Shown here: positions 1-8,102 of the stretch, in pieces
Layout: the number at the start of each line of letters is the position of its first letter
How positions within the stretch are numbered: the first letter of the stretch is position 1
Origin: CAMDHY01 sp046156265
GTDB taxonomy: Bacteria > Pseudomonadota > Alphaproteobacteria > Rhizobiales > Segnochrobactraceae
Length of the DNA: 64,000 nt
Assembly (NCBI RefSeq): GCF_046156265.1
Contig: NZ_JAWDIR010000011.1
Coordinates: 310,001-374,000 of the forward strand
Direction: 5' to 3'
Notes under the pieces: model-generated
Database searches by the model: none
Told to the model about the DNA's origin: nothing
What the model saw: the letters and a program-made list of their open reading frames with translations, nothing else
Made by a program: the position numbers and the translations under genes

Positions 1-663
1 AACCGCGTGCAGCACGCACTCCGCGCCTTCACGCCGCGCGACCAGAAGGCGGTAAAGGCGGCGGCCGACACGTTCCGCCCGAACCCGGAGCTCGACACCG
101 CGCAGGTGATTACCGAGCTCGCCGTCGGCGAGGCGCTGGTCTCGACGCTGGAGGGCAAGGGCATCCCCACGGTGGTGCAGCGGACGCTGATCCGCCCGCC
201 GTCGGCCCGCGTCGGGCCGCTGACGCCGGAGGAGCGCGCGGCGGTGATCGCCGCGAGCCCGCTCCGGGGCAAGTACGAGACGCTGGTCGACCGCGAATCC
301 GCTTTCGAGATTCTCGCCGCGCGGGCGGAGCAGGCGACCGTGCCGGCCGGCGGTGCGGCAGGCGGAGCCGCTGGCGGCGCGGTCGCGACCGGGCAGCCCG
401 CCACGCCCGGCGGCCCGCCGATGGAAGCGCCGGCCGAGGGAGGGATTCTTGGCGGCTTCGGCTCGATGCTCGGCTCGCTGTTCGGCACGACGAACACGCG
501 TGGCCAGCGCCTGTCGCCGACGCAGGCGGTGGCGCGCGATGTCGCCCGCTCGGTATCGGGGCAGGTGGCCGGGCGCATCGGCAAGCAGGTGGCCGGCCAG
601 CTCGGCTCGACCGCGGCCCGCGCGATCGTCCGCGGCGTCCTCGGCGGGATGTTGCGGCGGTAG
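1..663 (+). CDS. HerA-like helicase/ATPase, C-terminal part (DUF853, YjgR-like), 5' truncated
   Basis: The reading frame is open from the first base, so the gene begins left of the window; the GTG at 7 is an internal codon. The first 35 or so residues (NRVQHALRAFTPRDQKAV, then a TFRPNP stretch) match the conserved C-terminal region of the DUF853/YjgR family of HerA-type P-loop ATPases. The Walker motifs lie upstream and are not visible. A Gly/Ala/Pro-rich linker at about residues 110-145 precedes an Ala/Arg-rich tail. Known family members are hexameric ATPases of unclear role. The gene ends just before a palindromic repeat. Family assignment is fairly sure, function is not. Confidence 0.8.
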   Translation, partial: NRVQHALRAFTPRDQKAVKAAADTFRPNPELDTAQVITELAVGEALVSTLEGKGIPTVVQRTLIRPPSARVGPLTPEERAAVIAASPLRGKYETLVDRESAFEILAARAEQATVPAGGAAGGAAGGAVATGQPATPGGPPMEAPAEGGILGGFGSMLGSLFGTTNTRGQRLSPTQAVARDVARSVSGQVAGRIGKQVAGQLGSTAARAIVRGVLGGMLRR

Positions 664-694
664 GGGGGGCGGAGGCGGCGGATCGTGGGCTCTT

Positions 695-850
695 CCTTCT
701 CCCAGCGGAGCTGGGAGAAGGTGCCCGAAGGGCGGATGAGGGCCCGCGCGAAAGCGCGGGTGCTGCTTGCGCAAGCATCCGCGCCGCTTCACGGCGCGCC
801 CTCATCCGGCGCTTCGCGCCACCTTCTCCCCGCCTGCGGCCGGGAGAAGG
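695..850. repeat. Palindromic multi-hairpin intergenic repeat (RIME/MITE-like)
   Basis: The element fills the gap between convergent genes. It opens with a perfect 12-bp hairpin (695-706 with 710-721, loop GGA) and closes with a related CCTTCTCCC...GGGAGAAGG hairpin ending at 850. GGATGAGGG near 735 is mirrored by CCCTCATCC near 800. Several short hairpins lie between (GCCCGAAGGGC, CCCGCGC-GAAA-GCGCGGG, GCTTGC-GCAAGC, GGCGC-TTC-GCGCC). This architecture is typical of dispersed intergenic repeats in Rhizobiales genomes. It may also act as a transcription stop for both flanking genes. No second copy was noticed in the window. Confidence 0.75.
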
Positions 851-870
851 GAAGTACGGCACCGCCTCAC

Positions 871-1437
871 TCACCCACGCTGATTTTCCGCCAGCACGAA
901 CGCCACCCGCTCCGCGACCCTCGCCTTCGGCAGCTCCACGACCTCGTAGCCGTAGTCGCCATAGACCGTCCGCATCGCCTCGCAGGTGCGCACCGCCTCG
1001 GCGAAATCCTGCCGGCGCTCCGTGTCGCCGTGGAAGATCTCCGGCCACGGTGGGGCGAGGAAGACGCGGGGGTGGTAGCGGTGCCGCCGGGCGGCCGCGT
1101 CGAGGGCTGCCGGCACCGGCAGTCCGACGAGGCGGCGATAGCCGATGACGTCCGGCACGCCGCGGTCGAAGAAGATGGGGCCGTCGCATTCTTCCGCCAC
1201 CCTGCAAACTGTCGTGTAGGTGCGCACGTCCCGGTCGAGCATACGCTCGGCGAACGCTTCCCGGTCGCCCCAGGGCAGGGCGTCGCCGCCGGCGGCGACC
1301 TCATCCCGGATGATCGCGCGGCCCGCCTCGACCGTGCGGTCGAAGCCTGCCGCCTCCAGCGCGTCGATCAGCGTCGTCTTGCCCGAGCCAGGCCCGCCGG
1401 TGATGACGACAAAGCGGTCGATAAACGGGTGGTTCAT
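871..1437 (-). CDS. AAA-family P-loop ATPase/kinase-like protein
   Basis: A 188-residue soluble protein with a Walker A motif GGPGSGKT at residues 14-21, directly after the first beta strand, and an acidic Walker B-like segment GPIFFDRGVPD near the middle. The size and the conserved GGPGSGKTTL and RGVPDV elements resemble small AAA_28-type or adenylate-kinase-like ATPases. The substrate is unknown. The ATG at 1437 places the P-loop at the usual distance from the N terminus; the frame stays open far upstream, but that part reads as antisense to the next gene. It is divergent from the LysE exporter gene. Confidence 0.75.
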   Translation of the reverse strand: MNHPFIDRFVVITGGPGSGKTTLIDALEAAGFDRTVEAGRAIIRDEVAAGGDALPWGDREAFAERMLDRDVRTYTTVCRVAEECDGPIFFDRGVPDVIGYRRLVGLPVPAALDAAARRHRYHPRVFLAPPWPEIFHGDTERRQDFAEAVRTCEAMRTVYGDYGYEVVELPKARVAERVAFVLAENQRG

Positions 1438-1623
1438 GGCCGCGCCACTGGGCAGGGTGCGGACGGGAGCGTCGATTCGCGCCGGTGTCCGGCCGGACCG
1501 ATGCGCCGGCGTTGTCCCGTGCCCCGCGGCGACCCCTCGCCGGTCGCCGTGCGAACGTGCGACAAGCGCCGCACGCGACGTCCCTCCGTCCGTCGCCGCG
1601 CCTCCGCGGCCAGAGACAGCCCC

Positions 1624-2235
1624 ATGCTTTCCGCCGAAGCCCTCCTCGCCCTCACCCTGTTCGCCTTCGTCGCCTCGATCACGCCCGGGCCGAACAACCT
1701 GATGCTGCTCGCCTCCGGCGTGAATTTCGGCCTCGCCCGCACGGTGCCGCACATGCTCGGCATCGCCATCGGCTTCGTCCTCATGATCGTCCTCGTCGGT
1801 CTCGGCTTCGTGCAGCTCTTCGTGCTGCTGCCCTGGCTGCATCCGGCGATGAAGGTTGCCGGCATCCTCTACATGCTGTGGCTCGCCTGGCGGATCGCCA
1901 ATGCCGGCGAGGTCGGGTCCGGTGCGGCCCCGGGCAAGCCATTCACCTTCCTGCAGGCAGCCGCCTTCCAGTGGGTCAACCCGAATGGCTGGGCGATGGC
2001 GCTGACGGCGATCGCCACCTACTCCGACCCGGCGCACCTTTTGACCGGCGTGCTGATCGTCGCGGCGGTGTTCGGTGTCGTCGGCACGCCGAGCATCGCC
2101 GTGTGGGCGCTCTTCGGCGTCGGCCTCCGGCGCTTCCTGTCGAGCCCGCGCACGGTGCGCGTGTTCAACATCGTGATGGCGCTCCTGCTGGTGGCGAGCC
2201 TCTGGCCGGTGGTGGCGGACCTCGTGCCGGCGTGA
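1624..2235 (+). CDS. LysE-family amino acid/metabolite exporter
   Basis: A 203-residue integral membrane protein with about six hydrophobic segments. It has the LysE/RhtB family signature near the N terminus (SITPGPNNLMLL, residues 17-28) and a mid-protein FQWVNPNGW element. The family exports amino acids or related small molecules across the inner membrane, driven by the proton gradient. Substrate cannot be read from sequence. The ATG at 1624 gives the usual family length. It stands alone, 108 bases before the dipeptidase gene. Confidence 0.88.
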   Translation: MLSAEALLALTLFAFVASITPGPNNLMLLASGVNFGLARTVPHMLGIAIGFVLMIVLVGLGFVQLFVLLPWLHPAMKVAGILYMLWLAWRIANAGEVGSGAAPGKPFTFLQAAAFQWVNPNGWAMALTAIATYSDPAHLLTGVLIVAAVFGVVGTPSIAVWALFGVGLRRFLSSPRTVRVFNIVMALLLVASLWPVVADLVPA

Positions 2236-2343
2236 CGGCCGCGCCGGCTGCGGGCGTGACGGCTGCCGCGGGCGGGCCTATTGTCCGGCCCGCCGCTGCC
2301 GCCCCGGCCTGATACGGGCGGCACGTTTCCGGAGCCTCTCGCC

Positions 2344-3726
2344 ATGCTCGACGCCGTTCTCGCCCGTGCCGACGCCAATCTGGAGGCGAGCCTCGACCGG
2401 CTCTCGGCGCTGATCCGCATCCCGTCGATCTCGACCGATGCGACTTACGCGGCCGAGTGCGCCCGGGCGGCGGAGTGGTGCCGGATGGAGCTTGCGGCGC
2501 TCGGCTTCGAGGCTACGGTGCGCCCGACGGCGGGCCGGCCGATGGTGGTCGGCCACCGCACCGATCCCGGCGCCAAGGGACCGCGCGTGCTCTTCTACGG
2601 CCACTACGACGTGCAGCCGGTCGACCCGCTGAGCCTGTGGAAGACCGACCCCTTCGAGCCGACGCTGCAGACGCGGCCGGACGGGTCGCGCGAGATCGTC
2701 GCCCGCGGCTCCTCCGACGACAAGGGCCAGCTCCTCACCTTCGTCGAGGCCTGCCGGGCGTGGGTCGAGGCGACCGGCGGCCTGCCGGTGCCGGTCAGCG
2801 TGCTGTTCGAGGGCGAGGAAGAGTCCGGCAGCCCATCGCTCGGTGCCTTCCTCGACGCCAACGCGGACGAGCTGAAGAAGGACGTCGCGCTCGTCTGCGA
2901 CACCAACATGTTCGATTCGGACACCCCGGCGATCGCCATCTCGCTGCGTGGCCTCGTCGGCGAGGAGATCGAGATCCGCGCCGCCGACAAGGACCTGCAC
3001 TCGGGCTATTTCGGCGGCGCGGCGCGCAACCCGATCCACGTCCTCGCCGACATCCTCGCGGCGCTGCACGACGCCGACAATCGCGTCACCGTGCCGGGCT
3101 TCTATGCCGGTGCCGACGAGCCGCCGCCGGAAGTGGCCGAGCAGTGGGCGTCGCTGCCGTTCTCGGCCGAGAAGTTCCTCGGTGGCGTCGGGCTGAAGAT
3201 CCCGGCGACCGAGCGGGGCCGGAGCGTGCTGGAAGCGATCTGGTCCAGGCCCACCTGCGAGGTGAACGGCATTTTCGGCGGCTATACCGGCGCCGGCTTC
3301 AAGACGGTGCTGCCGGCGGTGGCCTCCGCCAAAGTGTCGTTCCGTCTAGTCGGCACGCAGGATCCCGCGGCGATCCGCGAGGCCTTCCGCGCCTTCGTCC
3401 GCGCCCGGGTCCCCGAGGACTGCTCGGTCACCTTCCACCCCCACGGCGGCAGCCCGGCGCTGACCATCCCGATCGACAGCCCGGCGCTATCGAGCGGCCG
3501 GCGGGCGCTCGAGGCCGAGTGGGGCAAGCCGGCCGTGATGATGGGCATGGGCGGCTCGATCCCGATCGTCGGCGACTTCAAGCGCCGGCTCGGCATGGAC
3601 ACGCTGCTCGTTGGCTTCGCATTGGAGGACGACCGCATCCACGCGCCGAACGAGAAGTACGACCTGAAGAGCTTCCACAAGGGCATCCGCTCGTGGGCCC
3701 GCATCCTCGGCGAGCTCGCCGCCTGA
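2344..3726 (+). CDS. M20-family metallopeptidase (dipeptidase)
   Basis: A 460-residue cytosolic peptidase of the M20 family, which uses two zinc ions to hydrolyse dipeptides or N-acyl amino acids. Visible signatures are YGHYDVQPVD (H87, D89), RGSSDDKGQ with the bridging aspartate, and FEGEEESGS carrying the general base and a metal ligand. A dimerisation (lid) domain lies in the middle, and the C-terminal part contains GMGGSIP. Length is normal for M20 dipeptidases. Its TGA overlaps the ATG of the following LOG gene by one base, so the two are probably translated together. Confidence 0.9.
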   Translation: MLDAVLARADANLEASLDRLSALIRIPSISTDATYAAECARAAEWCRMELAALGFEATVRPTAGRPMVVGHRTDPGAKGPRVLFYGHYDVQPVDPLSLWKTDPFEPTLQTRPDGSREIVARGSSDDKGQLLTFVEACRAWVEATGGLPVPVSVLFEGEEESGSPSLGAFLDANADELKKDVALVCDTNMFDSDTPAIAISLRGLVGEEIEIRAADKDLHSGYFGGAARNPIHVLADILAALHDADNRVTVPGFYAGADEPPPEVAEQWASLPFSAEKFLGGVGLKIPATERGRSVLEAIWSRPTCEVNGIFGGYTGAGFKTVLPAVASAKVSFRLVGTQDPAAIREAFRAFVRARVPEDCSVTFHPHGGSPALTIPIDSPALSSGRRALEAEWGKPAVMMGMGGSIPIVGDFKRRLGMDTLLVGFALEDDRIHAPNEKYDLKSFHKGIRSWARILGELAA

Positions 3727-4307
3727 TGCGCGCGGTCTGCGTCTATTGCGGCTCGAACGCCGGCGTCCGCGAGGACTATGGCGTGCTCGCCCGCGCGCTG
3801 GGCACAGAGATCGCCCGCCGCGGCATGGGGCTCATCTATGGCGGCGCCCGCGTCGGGCTGATGGGACAGGTGGCGGACGCGGCGCTCGCCGCCGGCGGCC
3901 GCGTCGTCGGCATCATCCCGCAGTCGCTGGTCGACAAGGAGATCGCCCACTCCGGCCTGACGGAGAGCCACATCGTCGGCTCGATGCACGAGCGCAAGCG
4001 GATGATGGCCGACCTCTCCGATGGCTTCGTTGCTCTGCCCGGCGGCATCGGCACGCTGGAAGAGATCTTCGAGATGTGGACGTGGGCGCAACTCGGCTAC
4101 CACGCCAAGCCCTGCGCCTTGATCGACACCGCCGGCTACTGGACGGGCCTCGCCGCTTTCCTCGACCACCAGGTGCAGGAGGGCTTCGTGCGTGCCCCGC
4201 ATCGCGAGATGCTGATGATCGACGACGACCCGGCGCGGCTGCTCGACCGCATGGAGTCCTACGAGGCGCCGGTGGTGACGAAGTGGATCAAGGCCGGGGA
4301 GCGGTGA
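3726..4307 (+). CDS. LOG-family Rossmann protein (cytokinin riboside 5'-monophosphate phosphoribohydrolase type, TIGR00730)
   Basis: A 193-residue protein with the full LOG signature: GGARVGLMG at 39-47, MHERKRMM at 87-94 and the nucleotide-binding motif PGGIGTLEE at 105-113. Family members cleave ribose 5-phosphate from nucleoside 5'-monophosphates. In bacteria this may serve nucleotide salvage or turnover rather than cytokinin signalling. Its start overlaps the dipeptidase stop (TGATG), indicating one transcript. Confidence 0.9.
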   Translation: MRAVCVYCGSNAGVREDYGVLARALGTEIARRGMGLIYGGARVGLMGQVADAALAAGGRVVGIIPQSLVDKEIAHSGLTESHIVGSMHERKRMMADLSDGFVALPGGIGTLEEIFEMWTWAQLGYHAKPCALIDTAGYWTGLAAFLDHQVQEGFVRAPHREMLMIDDDPARLLDRMESYEAPVVTKWIKAGER

Positions 4308-4323
4308 GGGGGCGGGGTGGAGC

Positions 4324-4740
4324 CTATGACCCCGCTTGCCACGTAAATGGATCGAGCGTCCTGACGCCGAAGGCTGCGAAGTCCCCGACATTGCGGGTGA
4401 CAACGATCAGGTCGTTCTCGATCGCCGTCGCGGCAATCATGGCGTCTTCGATCAGATGGGCCGGCTTGCGGTGCATGAGGCGCGCGTAGCAGCGGAAGGT
4501 GCGGGCGTCCATGTTCAGAAGGTTGTAGGTCTCGGCGAGCCGCTCCAGCCATGCCTCTATCTCGGACGCCTTGGCGTCGTCTTGTTCTCTCGCCCGTTCG
4601 ATTCCCGCCTGTATCTCACCGATCGTCACGGTCGACAAAAACAGGTGACGGTCGTCGACGCCTGCGATCCAGGACAGCACCGCCCCATGGGGGCGGGCTC
4701 TTCGGAGTTCAGACACGACATTCGTGTCGAGCAGATACAT
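4324..4740 (-). CDS. vapC: PIN-domain toxin of a type II toxin-antitoxin pair (VapC-like ribonuclease)
   Basis: A 138-residue protein with a single PIN domain, a Mg2+-dependent RNase fold. The acidic residues expected at the active site are visible: D5 in MYLLDTN, E42 in TVTIGEIQ, D99 in HLIEDAMIAA and D120 in RNVGDF. It follows the Phd/YefM-type antitoxin gene by three bases, the normal antitoxin-first order. By family, it would cleave tRNA or mRNA when the labile antitoxin is lost. The exact target is unknown. Confidence 0.88.
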   Translation of the reverse strand: MYLLDTNVVSELRRARPHGAVLSWIAGVDDRHLFLSTVTIGEIQAGIERAREQDDAKASEIEAWLERLAETYNLLNMDARTFRCYARLMHRKPAHLIEDAMIAATAIENDLIVVTRNVGDFAAFGVRTLDPFTWQAGS

Positions 4741-4743
4741 GCT

Positions 4744-5001
4744 TCAGGTGAAGGTCGGAGGCTCGCGGCGGTGCGCGTTACCGCGAGCCGGAACGTCGAG
4801 GTCGACCCGCGGGGTGTCTGCGAGCAGCAGTTCCTTCAGCGTCGGTTTCGCGGCACGCTTCAACTGCTGCCACTCTGCCACAGGAACGAGGACAGCGGTC
4901 TCGGCGCCACGTTTGGTGACCATCTGTGGTCCCTCCTGAAGGCAGGTCTCGAGAAGTTCACTGAAGCGCGCCTTGGCGTCCTGAACAGGCCAGGTCTTCA
5001 C
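4744..5001 (-). CDS. Phd/YefM-family antitoxin
   Basis: An 85-residue protein beginning with the typical Phd N terminus (WPVQDAKARFSELLE, about residues 4-18), which forms the DNA-binding dimer, followed by a VTKRGAETAVLVP segment. The C-terminal third is variable and would bind the toxin. It sits three bases upstream of the PIN toxin. Palindromic repeats 19-40 bases upstream of its start are a candidate autoregulatory operator. Confidence 0.87.
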   Translation of the reverse strand: MKTWPVQDAKARFSELLETCLQEGPQMVTKRGAETAVLVPVAEWQQLKRAAKPTLKELLLADTPRVDLDVPARGNAHRREPPTFT

Positions 5002-5019
5002 ATCCAGTCCCTCGGAAAA

Positions 5020-5041
5020 TGACTAGTCAGATATCTAGTCA
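5020..5041 (-). promoter_or_regulatory. Candidate autoregulatory operator of the toxin-antitoxin operon
   Basis: The perfect 10-bp palindrome TGACTAGTCA (5020-5029) is followed 12 bases on by a second CTAGTCA (5035-5041), with GATATC in between. It lies immediately upstream of the antitoxin start. Phd-type antitoxins bind such paired palindromes over their own promoter; binding here is inferred. Confidence 0.5.
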
Positions 5042-5076
5042 GGTGGACCGCGCTTGGCAACCGCGCTTCGCCTCTA

Positions 5077-5739
5077 TCACCCGAGCCCCAGCAGCCCCTC
5101 CAGGTTCGGCAGCACCGCCGCCGGCGGCAGGTCGGCGTATTCGTCGGGCTGGCCGGTGCGGTTGAGCCACACCGTCCGGAAGCCCGCCACGGTGGCGCCG
5201 GCGACGTCCCAGCGGTTCGACGACTGGAACGACACCGCCTCGGGAAAGACGCGGAACCGGGTGGCGACGAGGTCGTAGACGGCCGGCGCCGTCTTGAAGG
5301 TTCTGACCTCGTCGACCGAGATGATCTCGTCGAGGATGTCGTCGATCTTCGCCGAGGCGGCGGCGCCGGCGAGCATCTTCGGCGAGCCGTTCGACAGGAT
5401 GGCGAGACGCACGCCGGTCGCCTTCAGGGCGGCGAGCACTTTCGGCACCTCAGGGTAGACGTCGAGCCGGCGGTAGGCGTCGAGAAGCGTCTCGCGCATG
5501 CCGCGGTCGGCCGACGGTACGGCCGCCAACGCGAAGTCGAGCGCCTGCTCGGTGAGCGTCCAGAAGTCGAGGTAGCGGCCCATCAGGCTACGCACCCAGG
5601 AGTACTCGAGCTGCTTCTGGCGCCAGATTTCGGACACGCGCGCCGCATCCGGGCCGACGGCGGCGGCGTGGCGGCGCACCGCGGCGTGGACGTCGAAGAG
5701 GGTGCCGTAGGCGTCGAAGACATAGACCGAGCAACTCAT
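5077..5739 (-). CDS. Haloacid dehalogenase, type II (L-2-haloacid dehalogenase)
   Basis: A 220-residue HAD-superfamily hydrolase. Motif I is FDAYGTLFD with nucleophile D9, and motif II is LSNGS near the middle. Lysine is in FKTAPAVY, and SSNRWD is the motif characteristic of the L-2-haloacid dehalogenase subfamily. The predicted reaction replaces the halogen of an L-2-haloacid by hydroxyl through an Asp-ester. Some members are phosphatases or act on other substrates. The start has a strong GGAGGTGA ribosome site. It is divergent from the aminotransferase gene. Confidence 0.87.
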   Translation of the reverse strand: MSCSVYVFDAYGTLFDVHAAVRRHAAAVGPDAARVSEIWRQKQLEYSWVRSLMGRYLDFWTLTEQALDFALAAVPSADRGMRETLLDAYRRLDVYPEVPKVLAALKATGVRLAILSNGSPKMLAGAAASAKIDDILDEIISVDEVRTFKTAPAVYDLVATRFRVFPEAVSFQSSNRWDVAGATVAGFRTVWLNRTGQPDEYADLPPAAVLPNLEGLLGLG

Positions 5740-5928
5740 CGCTCACCTCCCGCCGCCGCGATCCCGAGCGTCCCGCATGCCGACCCGGCTCCATACGCCC
5801 AAAGGGCGCACGCTGCCAGCCGCGGTTGACGTGCGACCCGATCGGCGCGAGTGATCCGCTCGCGCCGCGGAGGCTCCGCGGCCGTTGCGGCGTGTTCGTG
5901 CCGACGGTGATCGATTGGAGTGCCCGAG

Positions 5929-6831
5929 ATGGCGGAAGGATCGACGACGCTGCGCCTGCCCGAAGGCTTCGGATCGCAGCGGCCGGAGACGGAGACCTGG
6001 TCGTGGATCGACGGCGGCTGGCATGCCGGCAACGTCGCCATCATGGGCGTGCGCAGCCACGGCGCCTGGCTCGGCAGCACAGTGTTCGACGGGGCCCGCG
6101 CCTTCGAGGGCGTGATGCCCGACCTCGACCGCCACTGCGAGCGCGTCAACCGCTCGGCGGAGGCCCTCGGGCTCGCACCGACGATGCGGGCGGAGGAGAT
6201 CGCCGAACTCGCCGCGGAGGGCCTCGACCGCTTCCCGGCCGGCACCGCCCTCTACATCCGGCCGATGTACTGGGCGGAAAGCGATGGCCTCAGCGTCGTC
6301 ATGCCCGACCACGAATCGACCCGCTTCTGCCTGACGATGTACGTCGCCGCGATGCCGCAGCCGACCGGCAGCGCGCTCACTTTGTCGCGTTTTCGCCGGC
6401 CGACGATCGAGTGCATGCCGACCAACGCCAAGGCCGGCTGCCTCTATCCGAACAACGCCCGGGCGTTGCGCGAGGCGAAGGCGAAGGGCTTCGACAACGC
6501 CATCGTCCTCGACATGCTCGGCAACGTCGCAGAGACCGCGGCGTCCAACATCTTCCTGGTCAAGGACGGCGTGGTGGCGACGCCGGCGCCGAACGGGACG
6601 TTCCTCGCAGGCATCACCCGCACGCGCGTCATCGAGCTCCTGCGCGGCGCCGGCAAGCGCGTGGAGGAGCGGGCGCTTTCCTATGACGACTTCCTCGGCG
6701 CCGACGAGGTGTTCACGAGCGGGAACTACTCGAAGGTCGCGCCCGTTACCCGCATCGATGCGCGGGATTTCCAGCCCGGGCCGGTGGCCCAGCTCGCGCG
6801 CGGCCTCTACTGGGAGTTCGCCCACCAATGA
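5929..6831 (+). CDS. Class IV PLP aminotransferase, branched-chain amino acid type
   Basis: A 300-residue fold-type IV aminotransferase. The catalytic lysine is K168 in NAKAG; the GSTVFDGARAFEG element (about 49-61), RPMYW and LGNVAETAASNIF fit branched-chain amino acid aminotransferases. It probably interconverts branched-chain amino acids and their 2-oxo acids, though D-amino-acid or related transaminases share the fold. ATG 5929 is chosen because GGAG at 5917-5920 is eight bases upstream; a GTG at 5920 is in frame but overlaps that site. A frame open through the superoxide dismutase gene starts at 6828, overlapping this stop as ATGA. Confidence 0.85.
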   Translation: MAEGSTTLRLPEGFGSQRPETETWSWIDGGWHAGNVAIMGVRSHGAWLGSTVFDGARAFEGVMPDLDRHCERVNRSAEALGLAPTMRAEEIAELAAEGLDRFPAGTALYIRPMYWAESDGLSVVMPDHESTRFCLTMYVAAMPQPTGSALTLSRFRRPTIECMPTNAKAGCLYPNNARALREAKAKGFDNAIVLDMLGNVAETAASNIFLVKDGVVATPAPNGTFLAGITRTRVIELLRGAGKRVEERALSYDDFLGADEVFTSGNYSKVAPVTRIDARDFQPGPVAQLARGLYWEFAHQ

Positions 6832-6995
6832 CGATCGAGGGAGACCGGCGCGATCGCCGAGCACCCAGCCGGCGCGACGCACTCGCGCTGCTGTCCGTTG
6901 CCGCCGCGACGCTCTCCCCCTATGTTGCCGCGCGAGCCGACACTGCGGGCGCCGGAGCCGGCGCCCGGACCGATCCGACCGAAAAGGAGACCCCC

Positions 6996-7595
6996 ATGGC
7001 CTTCGAACTGCCGCCGCTGCCCTATGCCTACGACTCCCTGCAGCCCTACATGTCGGCGGAGACGCTCGAGTACCACCACGACAAGCACCATCAGGCTTAC
7101 GTCACCAACGGCAACAATCTGCTGAAGGGAACGGAGTGGGAAGGCAAGAGCCTCGAAGAGATCGTCAAGGGCTCCTATGGCAAGAACGCCGGCCTCTTCA
7201 ACAACGCCGGCCAGCACTACAACCACATCCACTTCTGGAAGTGGATGAAGAAGGGCGGCGGCGGCAACAAGCTGCCGGGCAAGCTGCAGGCGGCGGTCGA
7301 TTCCGACCTCGGCGGCTACGACAAGTTCCGCGCCGACTTCATCGCCGCCGGCACGACGCAGTTCGGCTCCGGCTGGGCCTGGCTCGCGGTGAAGGACGGC
7401 AAGCTCACCATCACCAAGACGCCGAACGGCGAGAACCCGCTCGTCCACGGCGGCTCGCCGATCCTCGGCGTCGACGTCTGGGAGCACTCCTATTACATCG
7501 ACTACCGCAACGCCCGGCCGAAGTACCTCGAGGCCTTCGTCGACAGCCTGATCGACTGGGACTATGTGCTGGAGATGTACGAGAAGGCCGCCTGA
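6996..7595 (+). CDS. sodB: Superoxide dismutase, Fe/Mn type (possible longer Tat-exported form from 6828)
   Basis: A 199-residue Fe/Mn superoxide dismutase, converting superoxide to oxygen and peroxide. Metal ligands are H27 (EYHHDKHH), H77 (HYNHIHFW), D160 and H164 (GVDVWEHSYY). ATG 6996 is preceded by AAGGAGA at the ideal distance and gives the normal cytosolic length. The same frame is open back to an ATG at 6828 that overlaps the aminotransferase stop. That 56-residue extension contains SRRDALALL, a hydrophobic stretch and Ala-rich possible cleavage sites, as in a Tat signal peptide, so a second exported form is possible. A strong terminator follows. Confidence 0.9.
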   Translation: MAFELPPLPYAYDSLQPYMSAETLEYHHDKHHQAYVTNGNNLLKGTEWEGKSLEEIVKGSYGKNAGLFNNAGQHYNHIHFWKWMKKGGGGNKLPGKLQAAVDSDLGGYDKFRADFIAAGTTQFGSGWAWLAVKDGKLTITKTPNGENPLVHGGSPILGVDVWEHSYYIDYRNARPKYLEAFVDSLIDWDYVLEMYEKAA

Positions 7596-7627
7596 GCGGC
7601 GCTCCTCGAAGAGTGGCATCGAATACC

Positions 7628-7653
7628 GAAAGGGCGCCTCGCGGCGCCCTTTC
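7628..7653. terminator. Bidirectional rho-independent terminator
   Basis: A perfect 11-bp stem, GAAAGGGCGCC with GGCGCCCTTTC, and a TCGC loop lie between the convergent superoxide dismutase gene and the first small exported-protein gene. The stem ends in A/T on both sides, so it can work in both directions. Confidence 0.85.
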
Positions 7654-7685
7654 TGATTCTCGGGTGAGGCTGTCGAAGCGGCTGC

Positions 7686-7991
7686 CTACTGACGCTGCTC
7701 GCAGCTGTTCTGGACGATGCGGTCGTCGATGAGGCCGCTGCCGCGCTCACGCCAGGCGTTGCACTCCGCCTCGGTTGCGAAGCAGCCGACGAACGACACC
7801 GGCTCGGTGTTGTCGGTCGGGTCCTCGTCGCTCTCCCCGGAGACGCGACCGATCCACGGCAGGGTCGGGTTGGCGTCGCACGACGGCGACGCCTCGCGGA
7901 AGCTGTTGACGTCTTCCTGGGCGAAGGCAGCGGCGGGAAGGGCGAGGGCGGCGGCGAGAACGGCGGCGGCGATCCGACGCGAAAGGGTCAT
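7686..7991 (-). CDS. Small exported four-cysteine protein, paralogue 1
   Basis: A 101-residue protein of unknown function. Residues 1-24 form a Sec signal peptide ending in AFA before QED. The mature part is about 77 residues with cysteines at 38, 70, 77 and 97 and the core VGCFATEAEC...W. It shares LPWIGR.SG and the exact C-x6-C-x19-C spacing with the genes at 8103 and 8579, and the same cysteine spacing with the gene at 19474. Two disulfides in the periplasm are likely. No known domain was recognised. Confidence 0.75.
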   Translation of the reverse strand: MTLSRRIAAAVLAAALALPAAAFAQEDVNSFREASPSCDANPTLPWIGRVSGESDEDPTDNTEPVSFVGCFATEAECNAWRERGSGLIDDRIVQNSCEQRQ

Positions 7992-8102
7992 GGCTCGGGC
8001 TCCCTTATGAGCGGGTCAGGTACCGGTTTCGGTGCCTGAAGCCACTCTAGCCCGCCCGTGGCCCACGCGGCACCCCGCGCGAACCCCGATGTGATCCTCG
8101 CT

